64,000 bases of DNA. Origin: Silvania confinis. GTDB taxonomy: Bacteria > Pseudomonadota > Gammaproteobacteria > Enterobacterales > Enterobacteriaceae. The DNA lies in the NCBI RefSeq assembly GCF_025564085.1, contig NZ_JAMGZJ010000075.1, forward strand, positions 124,001 to 188,000, written 5' to 3'. Of the stretch, positions 26,232 to 34,209 are shown in pieces; the stretch's first letter is position 1, and every line of letters begins with the position of its first letter. The notes under the pieces were generated by a model that was given only the letters and a program-made list of their open reading frames with translations, ran no database searches and had not been told where the DNA came from. Made by a program: the position numbers and the translations under genes.

Positions 26232-27236
26232 CTACTTCTCTAGCGTCGCCACCATCACCGCTTTAATGGTATGCATCCGGTTTTCTGCCTGATCAAACAC
26301 CACGCTCGCCGCCGACTCAAAAACCTCGTCCGTCACTTCCATCCCGCCGTGCAGGTCGAACTCTTTCGCCATCTGCTGGCCCAGCGTGGTTTGATCGTCA
26401 TGGAATGCCGGCAGACAGTGCAGGAACTTCACGTTCGGGTTACCGGTCAGGGCCATCATCTGGCTGTTGACCTGATAACCGCGCAGCAGGGCGATCCGCT
26501 CGGCCCACTTCTCTTTGGCTTCGCCCATCGACACCCACACGTCGGTATAGATAAAGTCGGCGTCTTTCACGCCCGCCGCCACATCCTCGGTCAGGGTGAT
26601 TTTGCCGCCGTTTTTCTCTGCCAGCGCGCTGCACTCGGCCACCAGGCTCTCTTCCGGCCAGCAGGCTTTGGGGGCCACCAGACGCAGATCCAGCCCGGTA
26701 AGCGCCGCCGCTTCGAGCATCGAGTTACCCATGTTGTTGCGCGCATCGCCGGTATACACCAGCACCATCTCGTTAAAGGCTTTGCCCGGCAGATGCTCCT
26801 GCATGGTGAGCAGGTCGGCCAGAAGCTGGGTCGGGTGGAACTCGTTGGTCAGCCCGTTCCACACCGGCACGCCGGCAAATTGCGCCAGCGTTTCGACAAC
26901 GTCCTGCCCGTGACCGCGATACTGAATGCCGTCGTACATCCGGCCGAGCACGCGTGCGGTATCTTTAATTGATTCTTTATGCCCAATCTGGCTGCCGCTC
27001 GGCCCGAGATAGGTGACGCGTGCGCCCTGGTCAAATGCGGCAACTTCGAAAGAGCATCGGGTGCGGGTTGAGTCTTTTTCGAAGATGAGCGCGATGTTTT
27101 TGCCAGTAAGGTGCTGTACTTCTGTACCTTTTTTCTTATCAGCCTTCAGGCGTGCCGACAGCGTCAGCAGGGACATGATTTGTGCAGGGGTAAAATCGAG
27201 CAATTTCAGGAAGTGTTTTTTATACAGTTCAGACAT
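26232..27236 (-). CDS. argI: Ornithine carbamoyltransferase
   Basis: A 334-residue enzyme, the same length as E. coli ArgI. It makes citrulline from ornithine and carbamoyl phosphate. The carbamoyl-phosphate site STRTRCSFE (near residue 56), the HPTQ motif, SMGEAKEK and the ornithine-site HCLPAFHD are all intact. The start at 27236 (MSELYKKHF) is chosen over a longer frame because two ARG boxes occupy the DNA just upstream. The symbol argF would be equally valid, since only one copy is seen. Confidence 0.96.
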   Translation of the reverse strand: MSELYKKHFLKLLDFTPAQIMSLLTLSARLKADKKKGTEVQHLTGKNIALIFEKDSTRTRCSFEVAAFDQGARVTYLGPSGSQIGHKESIKDTARVLGRMYDGIQYRGHGQDVVETLAQFAGVPVWNGLTNEFHPTQLLADLLTMQEHLPGKAFNEMVLVYTGDARNNMGNSMLEAAALTGLDLRLVAPKACWPEESLVAECSALAEKNGGKITLTEDVAAGVKDADFIYTDVWVSMGEAKEKWAERIALLRGYQVNSQMMALTGNPNVKFLHCLPAFHDDQTTLGQQMAKEFDLHGGMEVTDEVFESAASVVFDQAENRMHTIKAVMVATLEK

Positions 27237-27263
27237 TTTATCCTCACATGGCAAAGGCCACTT

Positions 27264-27302
27264 ATTGAATTAAAATTCAATTTATATGTATCAATATGCA
27301 GT
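27264..27302 (-). promoter_or_regulatory. Pair of ARG boxes upstream of argI
   Basis: ATTGAATTAAAATTCAAT (27264-27281) is a near-perfect 18-bp ARG box. A weaker one, TATGTATCAATATGCAGT, lies at 27285-27302, 3 bp away. Two boxes with 3-bp spacing are what the ArgR hexamer binds, so arginine repression is expected. Confidence 0.85.
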
Positions 27303-27400
27303 TGCAACCCCGTTTCACAAATCTTTCTTACAAAGGTGGAGGCAAACACATCCGTGTGTGAAAATAGAAGTATCTGCCGCACTTTAAAGAGGAACGAGCC

Positions 27401-27829
27401 ATGGCAAACCCAGAACTGCTGGAAGAACAGCGCGAAGAGACGCGACTGATTATTGAAGAACTGCTGGAAGACGGCAGCGATCCGGATGCGCTGTACACCA
27501 TCGAGCATCATTTCTCTGCGGATGATTTCGAAGCGCTGGAAAAGCTGGCGGTCGAAGCCTTTAAAATGGGTTACGAAGTGACCGAGCCAGAAGAGCTGGA
27601 AGTGGAAGAGGGCGATACCGTCATCTGCTGCGACATCCTGAGCGAAGGCGCACTGAACGCGGACCTGATCGACAAGCAGGTTGAACAGCTGATGAACCTG
27701 GCCGAGAAGTTTGAAGTGGAATACGACGGCTGGGGCACTTACTTCGAAGATCCGAACGGCGAAGAAGGTGACGAAGACGAAGATGGCGAAGATGACATCG
27801 ACGAAGACGACACCGGCGTGCGTCACTAA
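27401..27829 (+). CDS. rraB: Ribonuclease E inhibitor RraB
   Basis: A 142-residue acidic protein (E. coli RraB 138) that binds RNase E and changes the set of RNAs it degrades. The N-terminal [21 protein letters not shown] is typical of the family. The last 25 residues are almost all Asp, Glu and Gly. It starts behind GAGGAACGAGCC, divergent from argI. A hairpin follows before miaE. Confidence 0.94.
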   Translation: MANPELLEEQREETRLIIEELLEDGSDPDALYTIEHHFSADDFEALEKLAVEAFKMGYEVTEPEELEVEEGDTVICCDILSEGALNADLIDKQVEQLMNLAEKFEVEYDGWGTYFEDPNGEEGDEDEDGEDDIDEDDTGVRH

Positions 27830-27838
27830 GTAAGACTT

Positions 27839-27862
27839 GCGGCAGCTTCGGCTGCCGCTTTG
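27839..27862 (+). terminator. Hairpin between rraB and miaE
   Basis: GCGGCAGC-TTCG-GCTGCCGC (27839-27858) is a very stable tetraloop hairpin followed by TTTG. The short T-run suggests partial termination, so some transcripts may continue into miaE. Confidence 0.65.
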
Positions 27863-27871
27863 CAAGGTTCA

Positions 27872-28633
27872 ATGATGGATTACCCGCAGATACTCGCTCC
27901 TGTTTTAAACTTCCTCCCGTGCCCGACCCCTCAAGCGTGGATTGATAAAGCCCGCGACCCGGCGAACCTGCCGCTGCTGCTTTCCGACCATATGGTCTGC
28001 GAACTCAAAGCCGCCCAGACTGCGCTGTTATTAGTGCGAAAATACGTCGCCGATAAGCGCGGGGCCGAGGCGCTCCTCGACTGGCTCAGACCCTACGAAG
28101 ACTTCACCTTTCGCGATGGGCCGGAACCTGACTTTATCGCTCTGCATAAGCAGATTAGCAAAAGCGTAATGCCGAAGACCGACGACCCGTGGGGCCAGGC
28201 ACTTATCGACAGCATGGTGCTGTTAATTAAAGAAGAGTTGCACCATTTCTGGCAGGTGCGCGAGGCGATGCTGGCGCGTAACATCCCGTACGTCAAAATT
28301 ACCGCCAGCCGCTACGCTAAAGGGATGCTGAAAGCCGTGCGCACCCACGAGCCGCTGACGCTGATTGATAAACTGATCTGCGGGGCCTATATCGAGGCGC
28401 GCTCCTGCGAACGCTTCGCCGCGCTGGCGCCGTTCCTCGACGCCTCTCTGCAGACGTTTTACCTGTCGCTGCTGCGCTCCGAAGCCCGGCACTATCAGGA
28501 CTATCTGCAGCTGGCGCAGCAGGTGAGTGACGACGACATCACCCCGAGGGTGAAGCATTTTGGCGAGGTGGAGGCCGCGCTGATCTTATCCCCGGATGCT
28601 GAGTTTCGCTTCCACAGCGGAGTGCCGGTTTAA
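27872..28633 (+). CDS. miaE: tRNA 2-methylthio-N6-isopentenyladenosine hydroxylase
   Basis: A 253-residue ferritin-like diiron hydroxylase. It makes ms2io6A at position 37 of tRNAs that read U-starting codons and needs oxygen. The iron-ligand motifs are on four helices: CELKAAQTA, KEELHHFWQ, IEARSCERF and SEARHYQDY. Present in Salmonella and many enterobacteria but absent from E. coli K-12. ATG 27872 is preferred because AAGG precedes it by 4-5 nt; ATG 27875 immediately after is an alternative. It may be co-transcribed with the next gene. Confidence 0.92.
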   Translation: MMDYPQILAPVLNFLPCPTPQAWIDKARDPANLPLLLSDHMVCELKAAQTALLLVRKYVADKRGAEALLDWLRPYEDFTFRDGPEPDFIALHKQISKSVMPKTDDPWGQALIDSMVLLIKEELHHFWQVREAMLARNIPYVKITASRYAKGMLKAVRTHEPLTLIDKLICGAYIEARSCERFAALAPFLDASLQTFYLSLLRSEARHYQDYLQLAQQVSDDDITPRVKHFGEVEAALILSPDAEFRFHSGVPV

Positions 28634-28655
28634 TTAACAATAAGGACAGGGAACG

Positions 28656-29366
28656 ATGAAAAAGGGTGTACGTATCGCCATCGCCGTAGTGGTGGGTATC
28701 GCGGCGGCAAGCTGGATCTACCGCGACAAAGAGCCCACCGCTGAACAGCTCGACGCCGCGTTCAGTGATATGCCCAGCTGGCAGGTGATCAAAGAGCAGG
28801 AACCTGCGTTTCGCAGCAAGATCCAGGATCAGATGTTGGCGATGAACAAGGCGGGTAAAACCGAGCAGCAGATCATCGACACCATCCAACCGCAGATTTT
28901 GAACCTGCAGATGGCGCGCCTGCAAACCGCCCCGGACGCCAACGTGGTGGAGTATATGAAGCTCAATATCGAGCAGATCGCCGCCATGCAGAAGCTGAGC
29001 GATGACAACTGCTTCCGCTTTGTGTACCCGGAGGTTAAAGGCGGCGTCAACCCGATGCGCCTGCTGGACAAAGGCCTGACGCAGCGCCGGATGGAGGCAG
29101 ATGCCAACATGATGCGGGCCTCCGCCGGGCCGAATAAACACACCGTGACACAGGAAGAGATCGCCCGCGCCGAGACCGACGTGGTGCCGATTATCCAGAA
29201 GCTGACCCAGAAGTACGGGAATGATATCGAGCTGCTGCAGGCACCAAACAAAGGGCAGGGCAAAGAGAAGCTGAGCTGCGATCTGGTGCAGGATCTGTGG
29301 AACAACGTGCTGGCGCTGCCAGAGCCGCAGGCCGCCGGGTTGATTCGCTACTCGGTGTCGGATTAA
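28656..29366 (+). CDS. Membrane-anchored protein of unknown function
   Basis: A 236-residue protein that I do not recognise as a characterised family. Residues 5-22 (GVRIAIAVVVGIAAASWI) form one membrane anchor or uncleaved signal. The remaining ~210 residues are hydrophilic, mostly helical, and presumably periplasmic. Two cysteines (in DDNCFRF and KLSCDL) could form a disulfide. A GG-rich ribosome site (AAGGACAGGG) precedes the ATG, 22 nt after miaE, so the genes are probably co-transcribed. Confidence 0.7.
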   Translation: MKKGVRIAIAVVVGIAAASWIYRDKEPTAEQLDAAFSDMPSWQVIKEQEPAFRSKIQDQMLAMNKAGKTEQQIIDTIQPQILNLQMARLQTAPDANVVEYMKLNIEQIAAMQKLSDDNCFRFVYPEVKGGVNPMRLLDKGLTQRRMEADANMMRASAGPNKHTVTQEEIARAETDVVPIIQKLTQKYGNDIELLQAPNKGQGKEKLSCDLVQDLWNNVLALPEPQAAGLIRYSVSD

Positions 29367-29416
29367 CACGGAAGGTTGTTTTTTCGGCACTTAGCACCGG
29401 TTTAGCGCGTCGCCGC

Positions 29417-29444
29417 TTGCATGGCGGCGCGCGACAGGTATAAT
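29417..29444 (+). promoter_or_regulatory. leuX promoter
   Basis: TTGCAT (29417-29422) and TATAAT (29439-29444) are spaced by 16 bp and end 27 bp before the tRNA. A GC-rich stretch follows the -10, as usual for stable-RNA promoters. Confidence 0.75.
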
Positions 29445-29471
29445 CCACAACGTTTCCGCATCCCCTTCAGT

Positions 29472-29556
29472 GCCGAAGTGGCGAAATCGGTAGACGCAGT
29501 TGATTCAAAATCAACCGTAGAAATACGTGCCGGTTCGATTCCGGCCTTCGGCACCA
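29472..29556 (+). tRNA. leuX: tRNA-Leu(CAA)
   Basis: An 85-nt class II tRNA with encoded CCA end. The acceptor stem GCCGAAG pairs with CTTCGGC; the anticodon CAA lies in the loop TTCAAAA; a variable arm and T-loop GGTTCGATTCC follow. It differs from E. coli leuX by a base in the T-loop region (GATTCC versus GAGTCC). leuX is a well-known integration site for P4-type satellites and pathogenicity islands, and one starts immediately after it here. Confidence 0.97.
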
Positions 29557-29602
29557 AAAGTATGATTGAGACGTCCGTAACAGTCCGTAAGTTACTAAAA
29601 TT

Positions 29603-29624
29603 AAAGCCGAATGGCTTTTTTTTT
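29603..29624 (+). terminator. Terminator after leuX
   Basis: AAAGCC-GAAT-GGCTTT followed by a run of T (nine in all, to 29624). It lies about 47 nt after the tRNA, inside the inserted element. Confidence 0.8.
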
Positions 29625-29720
29625 GGTCCTGATTCGTCCGAGGGCATCCGTTGACATCCAGTACTAATGGGGGTCAGACTGGTAGTCAGCTCGGTTCGAT
29701 AAAGGATTGACCCCCAATTT

Positions 29721-30051
29721 ATGGCTATCACAGGCGTAGCAGCTCGCACAGCAAAGCCCCGCGAAAAAGAATAAAAACTCACAGACTCCCACGGCTTATA
29801 TCTCTTAGTTAAACCAACTGGTTCTAAACGCTGGTATCTAAAGTACCGCTTTGAAGGAAAAGAAAGCAGGGTTGCTTTGGGTGCTTATCCTCTTGTATCC
29901 CACGCAAAAGCGCGTGAAAAACGTGATGAGATACGCCTCTTGTTAGCTGAAGGGATTAGCTCTAATGCAAAAAAAGAAGAGTTGAGAGAGCAGGAGCAAG
30001 CAACGTTAAATACTTTTGAGAAAGTGGCAAAAGACTGGCACTCGAACAATA
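29721..30051 (+). pseudogene. P4-type tyrosine integrase fragment
   Basis: The frame from ATG 29721 reads MAITGVAARTAKPREKE, then TAA at codon 18 (29772-29774), then KLTDSHGLYLLVKPTGSKRW onward to about 30051, where similarity ends. Intact relatives read EKEYKLTDSHG there, so the stop is probably a TAT-to-TAA change. Only the N-terminal arm-binding domain remains (about 110 of ~400 residues); the catalytic domain with the R-H-R-Y residues is gone. An inverted pair, GGGGGTCA (29669) and TGACCCCC (29708), precedes the start. Confidence 0.85.
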
Positions 30052-30054
30052 AGC

Positions 30055-30159
30055 GCCGGTCTTACCGGCGTGGATATGGAACTGTTACGCAGTCCACTTA
30101 AGCGAAACATGCTCGCCCAGAAGCTGGCTGAACATGACGAAACTAAGGCGGGGGCATAA
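30055..30159 (+). pseudogene. C-terminal fragment of an unidentified satellite late gene
   Basis: In this frame the sequence reads AGLTGVDMELLRSPLKRN and continues to LAEHDETKAGA before TAA, 2 nt before the ogr-like gene. It has no start codon or ribosome site at its left end, where the integrase fragment breaks off. It is most likely the end of the gene that normally precedes delta in such elements. I cannot name it with confidence. Confidence 0.5.
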
Positions 30160-30161
30160 GT

Positions 30162-30380
30162 ATGTTTCACTGTCCGTTCTGCAAAACCGGTGCGCACGCC
30201 CGTACCAGTCGTTATCTGTCTGAGAACGTCAAACAGCGCTATTACCAGTGCGTGAATATCGAGTGCTCGGCAACCTTCCGCACGCTTGAATCCGTTGACG
30301 GAGTTATCTGCTCACCGCCGACAGAGCCGGTCATCCCTGCGTCCGAACCGGCGGTCACCGTTAACCGTGCTGGCGCTTAA
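30162..30380 (+). CDS. Ogr/Delta-type zinc-finger late activator
   Basis: A 72-residue protein of the P2 Ogr / P4 Delta family, activators of phage late promoters that contact the RNA polymerase alpha subunit. The zinc-binding cysteines are in MFHCPFCKTG and YQCVNIECSA. The C-terminal tail after residue 45 is variable, as usual. It lies just before psu, the order found in P4. It appears intact. Confidence 0.88.
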   Translation: MFHCPFCKTGAHARTSRYLSENVKQRYYQCVNIECSATFRTLESVDGVICSPPTEPVIPASEPAVTVNRAGA

Positions 30381-30408
30381 GCATTACCAGTCATCAGGAG
30401 AAACTTAC

Positions 30409-30972
30409 GTGACCACACTGACGTTACAGAAAGCCTTTGAGGCCTGTCAGGCAAACAAATCCGCCTGGCTGCAACGCAGGGAAGAACTGACGCAGGCCGA
30501 ACAGACATACCGCGAACAGCTTGACGGTGACAGTCACAACGGCCGGAGCCTGCAAACTCTTCGCGATATTATTGGGGTAAAGAAATGGGAAATTACTCAG
30601 GCTGCCGGTCGCTACATCCGGTCCCATGAGGAGGTGCAGCGTATCAGCATCCGTAACCGGCTGAATGATTTTATGCAGGTGCATGGCGCGGAACTGGCCG
30701 CAGCGCTCGCGCCTGAATTAATGGGTTATAAAAGCCAGCATCCTGCCGTCAGAAATTGCGCCATGCAGCACTCGGTCGACTATCTGCGCGAGGTACTAAA
30801 TGTCTGGCTGGCCGCCGGTGAAAAAATTTATTATTCTACGCAGGATAATGACATTTTAACGGCCATCGGATTCAGGCCTTGCGCGGCTTCGCGTGATGAT
30901 AATCGTGAAAAATGCACACCCGCACAGAACCTGAATTTCACTCGCCAGCGCGCAGAACTGGCTGCACAGTAG
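30409..30972 (+). CDS. psu: Psu-like polarity suppression / capsid decoration protein
   Basis: A 187-residue protein that aligns along its length with P4 Psu (190). Shared stretches include QAAGRYIRSHE, RLNDFMQ and AALAPELMGY, plus a DNDILTAIGFRP segment. Psu inhibits the Rho terminator and decorates the small P4 capsid. It starts at GTG 30409 with AGGAG 8 nt upstream. The gene looks intact although most of the satellite is lost, so it may still weaken Rho if expressed. Confidence 0.9.
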   Translation: MTTLTLQKAFEACQANKSAWLQRREELTQAEQTYREQLDGDSHNGRSLQTLRDIIGVKKWEITQAAGRYIRSHEEVQRISIRNRLNDFMQVHGAELAAALAPELMGYKSQHPAVRNCAMQHSVDYLREVLNVWLAAGEKIYYSTQDNDILTAIGFRPCAASRDDNREKCTPAQNLNFTRQRAELAAQ

Positions 30973-31073
30973 ACCGCTCAATAATTCCCGAGAATCCCGC
31001 CATTTTCCCGTAAAAAAGCCATGCATCCTAAGGTGCATGATTTTGCATTCGTTTTGCCGACACATAATGCCCC

Positions 31074-31109
31074 GCCAACGCCAACGCCAACGCCAACGCC
31101 AACGCCAGC
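31074..31109 (+). repeat. GCCAAC hexanucleotide tandem repeat
   Basis: Five perfect GCCAAC units (31074-31103) and a sixth changed one (GCCAGC). The stretch lies in the 342-bp gap between psu and the kinase gene, shortly before the cos-like site. No frame across it looks coding. Confidence 0.85.
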
Positions 31110-31168
31110 ACTGGCGAGCTCTGAGGCCGTTAATGCACCTGCATTAAGAGCGACCTCTTAAGCGGGCA

Positions 31169-31187
31169 GGTGTGGCGGGGAGAGCAT
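31169..31187 (+). other. P2/P4-type cos-like site
   Basis: GGTGTGGCGGGGAGAGCAT resembles the 19-nt cohesive-end sequence of P2 and P4, with about four differences, and the next bases (TGCGC) also agree. It lies 196 bp after psu, within the gap 30973-31314. Identity rests on my memory of the P2/P4 sequence. The rest of the gap shows only the hexamer repeat and the AT-rich kinase promoter region. Confidence 0.6.
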
Positions 31188-31314
31188 TGCGCTCGGAGTT
31201 GTTAAATAGCTTATAATTTTGAGTCTTACAACTTGGAATGTGTGTTATGCGGTGCTAGTGTCGGTGTGATGGTGTAAGAGATTTGTTTAAACATATACAG
31301 TAAGGAACATTGTA

Positions 31315-32226
31315 ATGCTTGCAGATACACCTGAACTCCGTGAGTTCATTAAAATCATCTATCCAAGTTTTGGCTTACACAGTACGGCTAAAGCATCGGG
31401 TCAGAGAGTTGTCTATTTCGGTCGTTTTTCTGCACGTCAAGATATTGAACCTCATAATTGTGATTCATGGGGTGATGTTGTTTTGAAAATCAGTGAAGCA
31501 ACTTCTCGCTCTTCAATTTCATATTTGCAAAAAGAAATTGAGATTTTGAAATCATTAAAAACAGATTGTTTTCCAAAGTTGTTTTTTGATGAGGTGATAA
31601 CTATTGATCCTGTGACAGAGGAAAATCTGAATCCTATGAGGATTATTAGTATAGAGGAGAAGGTAGATTCGCAAAATTTAACTGACATTATGAAGCTTTA
31701 TAATAAAGAAGAAAAAGTGGTTTCGTTTCTGATTGAAATGATAAATGCATTACGATTATTATGGGGACACTCACAAGCTCTTGTTCATAGAGATCTAAAA
31801 CCAGACAACATTTTAGTTAAACGTAATGGCCGTTTAGTCATAATTGATTTGGGAATTCTTAGGCAGGAGGGAGTGAAAGGTGTGACCAATAGTTTTAATG
31901 CAATTGGACCATGTACTCCATGTTATGCTAGCCCTGAGCAAGCTACTAACGATAAAAAGAATATATCATTCAAAACTGATATGTTTGCTTTAGGGATTAT
32001 TTGTTACGAAATGTTGAGTGGTTCTAATCCATTTATTGATGCAAATAGTGAGCAATATTTCGATGATGTTCTAGAACGTGTGTGCTCATATAACCCACCA
32101 TCCCTAGAAACGCATGGAGCATCAAATGAATTTTCAAGGGTTATTGCAAAAATGATGAGTAAGGAACCTTTTAAAAGATATCGTACAGTTGAATCACTAT
32201 TAAAAGATTTGGAGGCTTTAGTATAA
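31315..32226 (+). CDS. Serine/threonine protein kinase
   Basis: A 303-residue soluble protein that is essentially only a kinase domain. Lys58 (DVVLKIS) and a Glu in LQKEIEIL provide the ATP salt bridge, HRDLKPDN (158-165) is the catalytic loop, DLG (178-180) replaces DFG, and ASPEQ (205-209) is the APE equivalent. The glycine-rich loop is weak. All catalytic residues are present, so it is probably active. AT-rich codons contrast with the chromosome. The stop is 3 nt before the next ATG, so the two are one transcriptional unit. A role in phage defence is inferred from location. Confidence 0.9.
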   Translation: MLADTPELREFIKIIYPSFGLHSTAKASGQRVVYFGRFSARQDIEPHNCDSWGDVVLKISEATSRSSISYLQKEIEILKSLKTDCFPKLFFDEVITIDPVTEENLNPMRIISIEEKVDSQNLTDIMKLYNKEEKVVSFLIEMINALRLLWGHSQALVHRDLKPDNILVKRNGRLVIIDLGILRQEGVKGVTNSFNAIGPCTPCYASPEQATNDKKNISFKTDMFALGIICYEMLSGSNPFIDANSEQYFDDVLERVCSYNPPSLETHGASNEFSRVIAKMMSKEPFKRYRTVESLLKDLEALV

Positions 32227-32229
32227 ATT

Positions 32230-33411
32230 ATGACAATTAAATTATTACATCAAATGGGACATAACTCTATCTGGAACAAGGATTCCTTTGAGAAAGATGG
32301 TGTTGGAGTTGGATTATGTTATAGTCCAGTGCATGAAGTCGCGAAAAATATAAATGCTGCAAAAAAACAATTAAAAGAAACTTCAATATTTGATCCTCAG
32401 TTTTATCTTCCTAGTTCACAAAAGAAAAAATTTCAGTCATATGATTTCTTTCCTAATACTATTCTAGGAGAGAAAGGATTCAATACAATAGATTACACAG
32501 CAATATCGAGTGAGTCAGCAAAACGTTGCGTTGATTTTCAAATAAAAAATAATTTTGAAAAAATAGTTATACCTGCAAGATTTTATGAGCAAATCCATCC
32601 AAAATATATTGAGCAGCAAAGCGAAAGTTTCGTTATTCCATTTATTAATTATATTAAAAAAATAGGAATTAACACTAAGAAGAAAATAATTCTTACTGTT
32701 CCTATAACATCAGGAATGTTGAATGTTGTAGAGTATAAAATTAATATTTTAAATTGGATAACAAGTTTTCCTGAGATTTCAGGGATTTATTTTATTTGTC
32801 AGCACGATAGATCATTAAAGCAAATTTCAGATGCAAGTTTTCTAGTTGATTATATGGATACTATAAAATCAACTATAGATGCTGATCTTGAAGTTATTGT
32901 TGGTTACACCAATACTGAATCAATTTTATATACATTGTGTGGGGATTTATCTTTAACAGTTGGTGCATTCGAAAATACAAGGATATTTTCCTTAGACAAG
33001 TTTATTGTTTCGGATGAAGATAGGAGAGGGCCAAAACCAAGGATTTATATGCCGGAATTGCTTAATTGGGTGAATTTCGAAGAGGCGAAACTACTTAGAA
33101 AGCAGAGTCCTGAGTTATGGAACGCAATTTATAAACCAACTAAGTATTCTGAAGATGCTTTTAATGCGACAACGACTATTACCTTCCAAAATCCATTATT
33201 ATATAAGCATTATTTCTTAACGTTTGCCGAACAAATAAATAATATCTCTAAGCATAGCGGTAATCATCGTGTTGCATATGTTACTTCTATGGTTGATCAG
33301 GCAATTGATAACTATAATAACATTAAAAAGGTATTCACACTTGAAAAAAATGGTAGTGATGAACACCTTATTCCATGGAGAAATGCGATAAATCTATTTT
33401 CAAAAAGATGA
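32230..33411 (+). CDS. Unknown protein coupled to the kinase
   Basis: A 393-residue soluble protein that I do not recognise. Repeating strand-like stretches (KIVIPARFYE, KIILTVPITSG, GIYFICQHDR, LEVIVGYTN, LSLTVGAFEN) suggest an alpha/beta barrel-like core. FDPQFYLP near residue 55 resembles the opening of some tRNA-ribosyltransferase-like barrels, but the resemblance is weak. No signal peptide or membrane segment is visible. It begins 3 nt after the kinase and its end overlaps the next, opposite gene by 12 bp. It is a candidate effector or kinase substrate. Confidence 0.75.
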   Translation: MTIKLLHQMGHNSIWNKDSFEKDGVGVGLCYSPVHEVAKNINAAKKQLKETSIFDPQFYLPSSQKKKFQSYDFFPNTILGEKGFNTIDYTAISSESAKRCVDFQIKNNFEKIVIPARFYEQIHPKYIEQQSESFVIPFINYIKKIGINTKKKIILTVPITSGMLNVVEYKINILNWITSFPEISGIYFICQHDRSLKQISDASFLVDYMDTIKSTIDADLEVIVGYTNTESILYTLCGDLSLTVGAFENTRIFSLDKFIVSDEDRRGPKPRIYMPELLNWVNFEEAKLLRKQSPELWNAIYKPTKYSEDAFNATTTITFQNPLLYKHYFLTFAEQINNISKHSGNHRVAYVTSMVDQAIDNYNNIKKVFTLEKNGSDEHLIPWRNAINLFSKR

Positions 33412-34113
33412 TAGTGAAAGACGCTTTTTAGCTAAAAGAGAATTGGCTTTCCAGTAGGCCAATTCTGATTTGTGGCACTCAGGTGTAGGGGAAAATATTT
33501 CTTCATAAGTACCATTAACAGAAACTGTTGCTAATCCAATATTGAATTTTTTAAATTCCTCAATATTTAGCTTGGCAGCATTTGCTCTATATTGATCTAA
33601 TACAACCCATGACTCATTAGAAAAAATCTTGTATCTACTAGCTTGCCATAGAGCTTTTTTCCAATCTCGAAGTTTGGCTTCTATGGCAATAATTGATGAG
33701 CACAGAGGTTTTGGTTGTCTTATTTTGATGTAGTTGTTATTTTCTATCCTAATACAATAACCTGCATCAATGAATTTATTTAACGCCTTCTTGGAAGAGT
33801 TTTCAGATGTTCCAGAAAGAGACGTCAAATATTCTAAAGAAAAAGCTTTTTTGAAAGGGAGTGCTTTGAGGGTGTAAGCCCAGTCAGAAGGTATTTTACC
33901 TAAATCTAATAAGTCGTCGTCTTTGTTTGTCTTAAAAACAACTAAATCTGCAATACCAAATCCGCAATCAAACTCATGCTCAAGGTTAATGTTTCTGCTG
34001 TCTTCTTTCACTAAAGACGAGAAAATATCAACCAATGCAAGTTCAGTCACAAATGGCTTTGGCGCAACACTGATTTTTTTTGTGTATCTTGTTGTTTTTA
34101 ATATGCTTTTCAT
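33400..34113 (-). CDS. PD-(D/E)XK nuclease-like protein with embedded winged helix
   Basis: A 237-residue protein. Asp56 (GFGIADLVVF) and Glu145-Ala-Lys147 (IAIEAKLRDWKKAL), with following QASRY, make a plausible PD-(D/E)XK active site. Residues about 88-128 (FSLEYLTSLSGTSENSSKKALN onward) look like a winged helix-turn-helix inserted between the two halves. It could cut DNA or act as a DNA-binding regulator. It converges with and overlaps the upstream gene by 12 bp and is divergent from the phosphatase gene. Confidence 0.7.
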   Translation of the reverse strand: MKSILKTTRYTKKISVAPKPFVTELALVDIFSSLVKEDSRNINLEHEFDCGFGIADLVVFKTNKDDDLLDLGKIPSDWAYTLKALPFKKAFSLEYLTSLSGTSENSSKKALNKFIDAGYCIRIENNNYIKIRQPKPLCSSIIAIEAKLRDWKKALWQASRYKIFSNESWVVLDQYRANAAKLNIEEFKKFNIGLATVSVNGTYEEIFSPTPECHKSELAYWKANSLLAKKRLSLSSF

Positions 34114-34147
34114 GGCCTCTAACTATCTGTTTGCAAGTATGTCTTGC

Positions 34148-34190
34148 ATAGTATAGTGTGATTCTAGGTTAGAATCTATATAGTATAGTG
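34148..34190. promoter_or_regulatory. Operator-like repeats between nuclease-like and phosphatase genes
   Basis: ATAGTATAGTG occurs at 34148-34158 and again at 34180-34190, exactly 32 bp apart. Between them is the inverted repeat GATTCTA-GGT-TAGAATC (34160-34176). The cluster fills the 96-bp gap between two divergent genes, where a shared regulator would bind. Confidence 0.6.
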
Positions 34191-34209
34191 ATTTTATAAG
34201 TTGGATATA

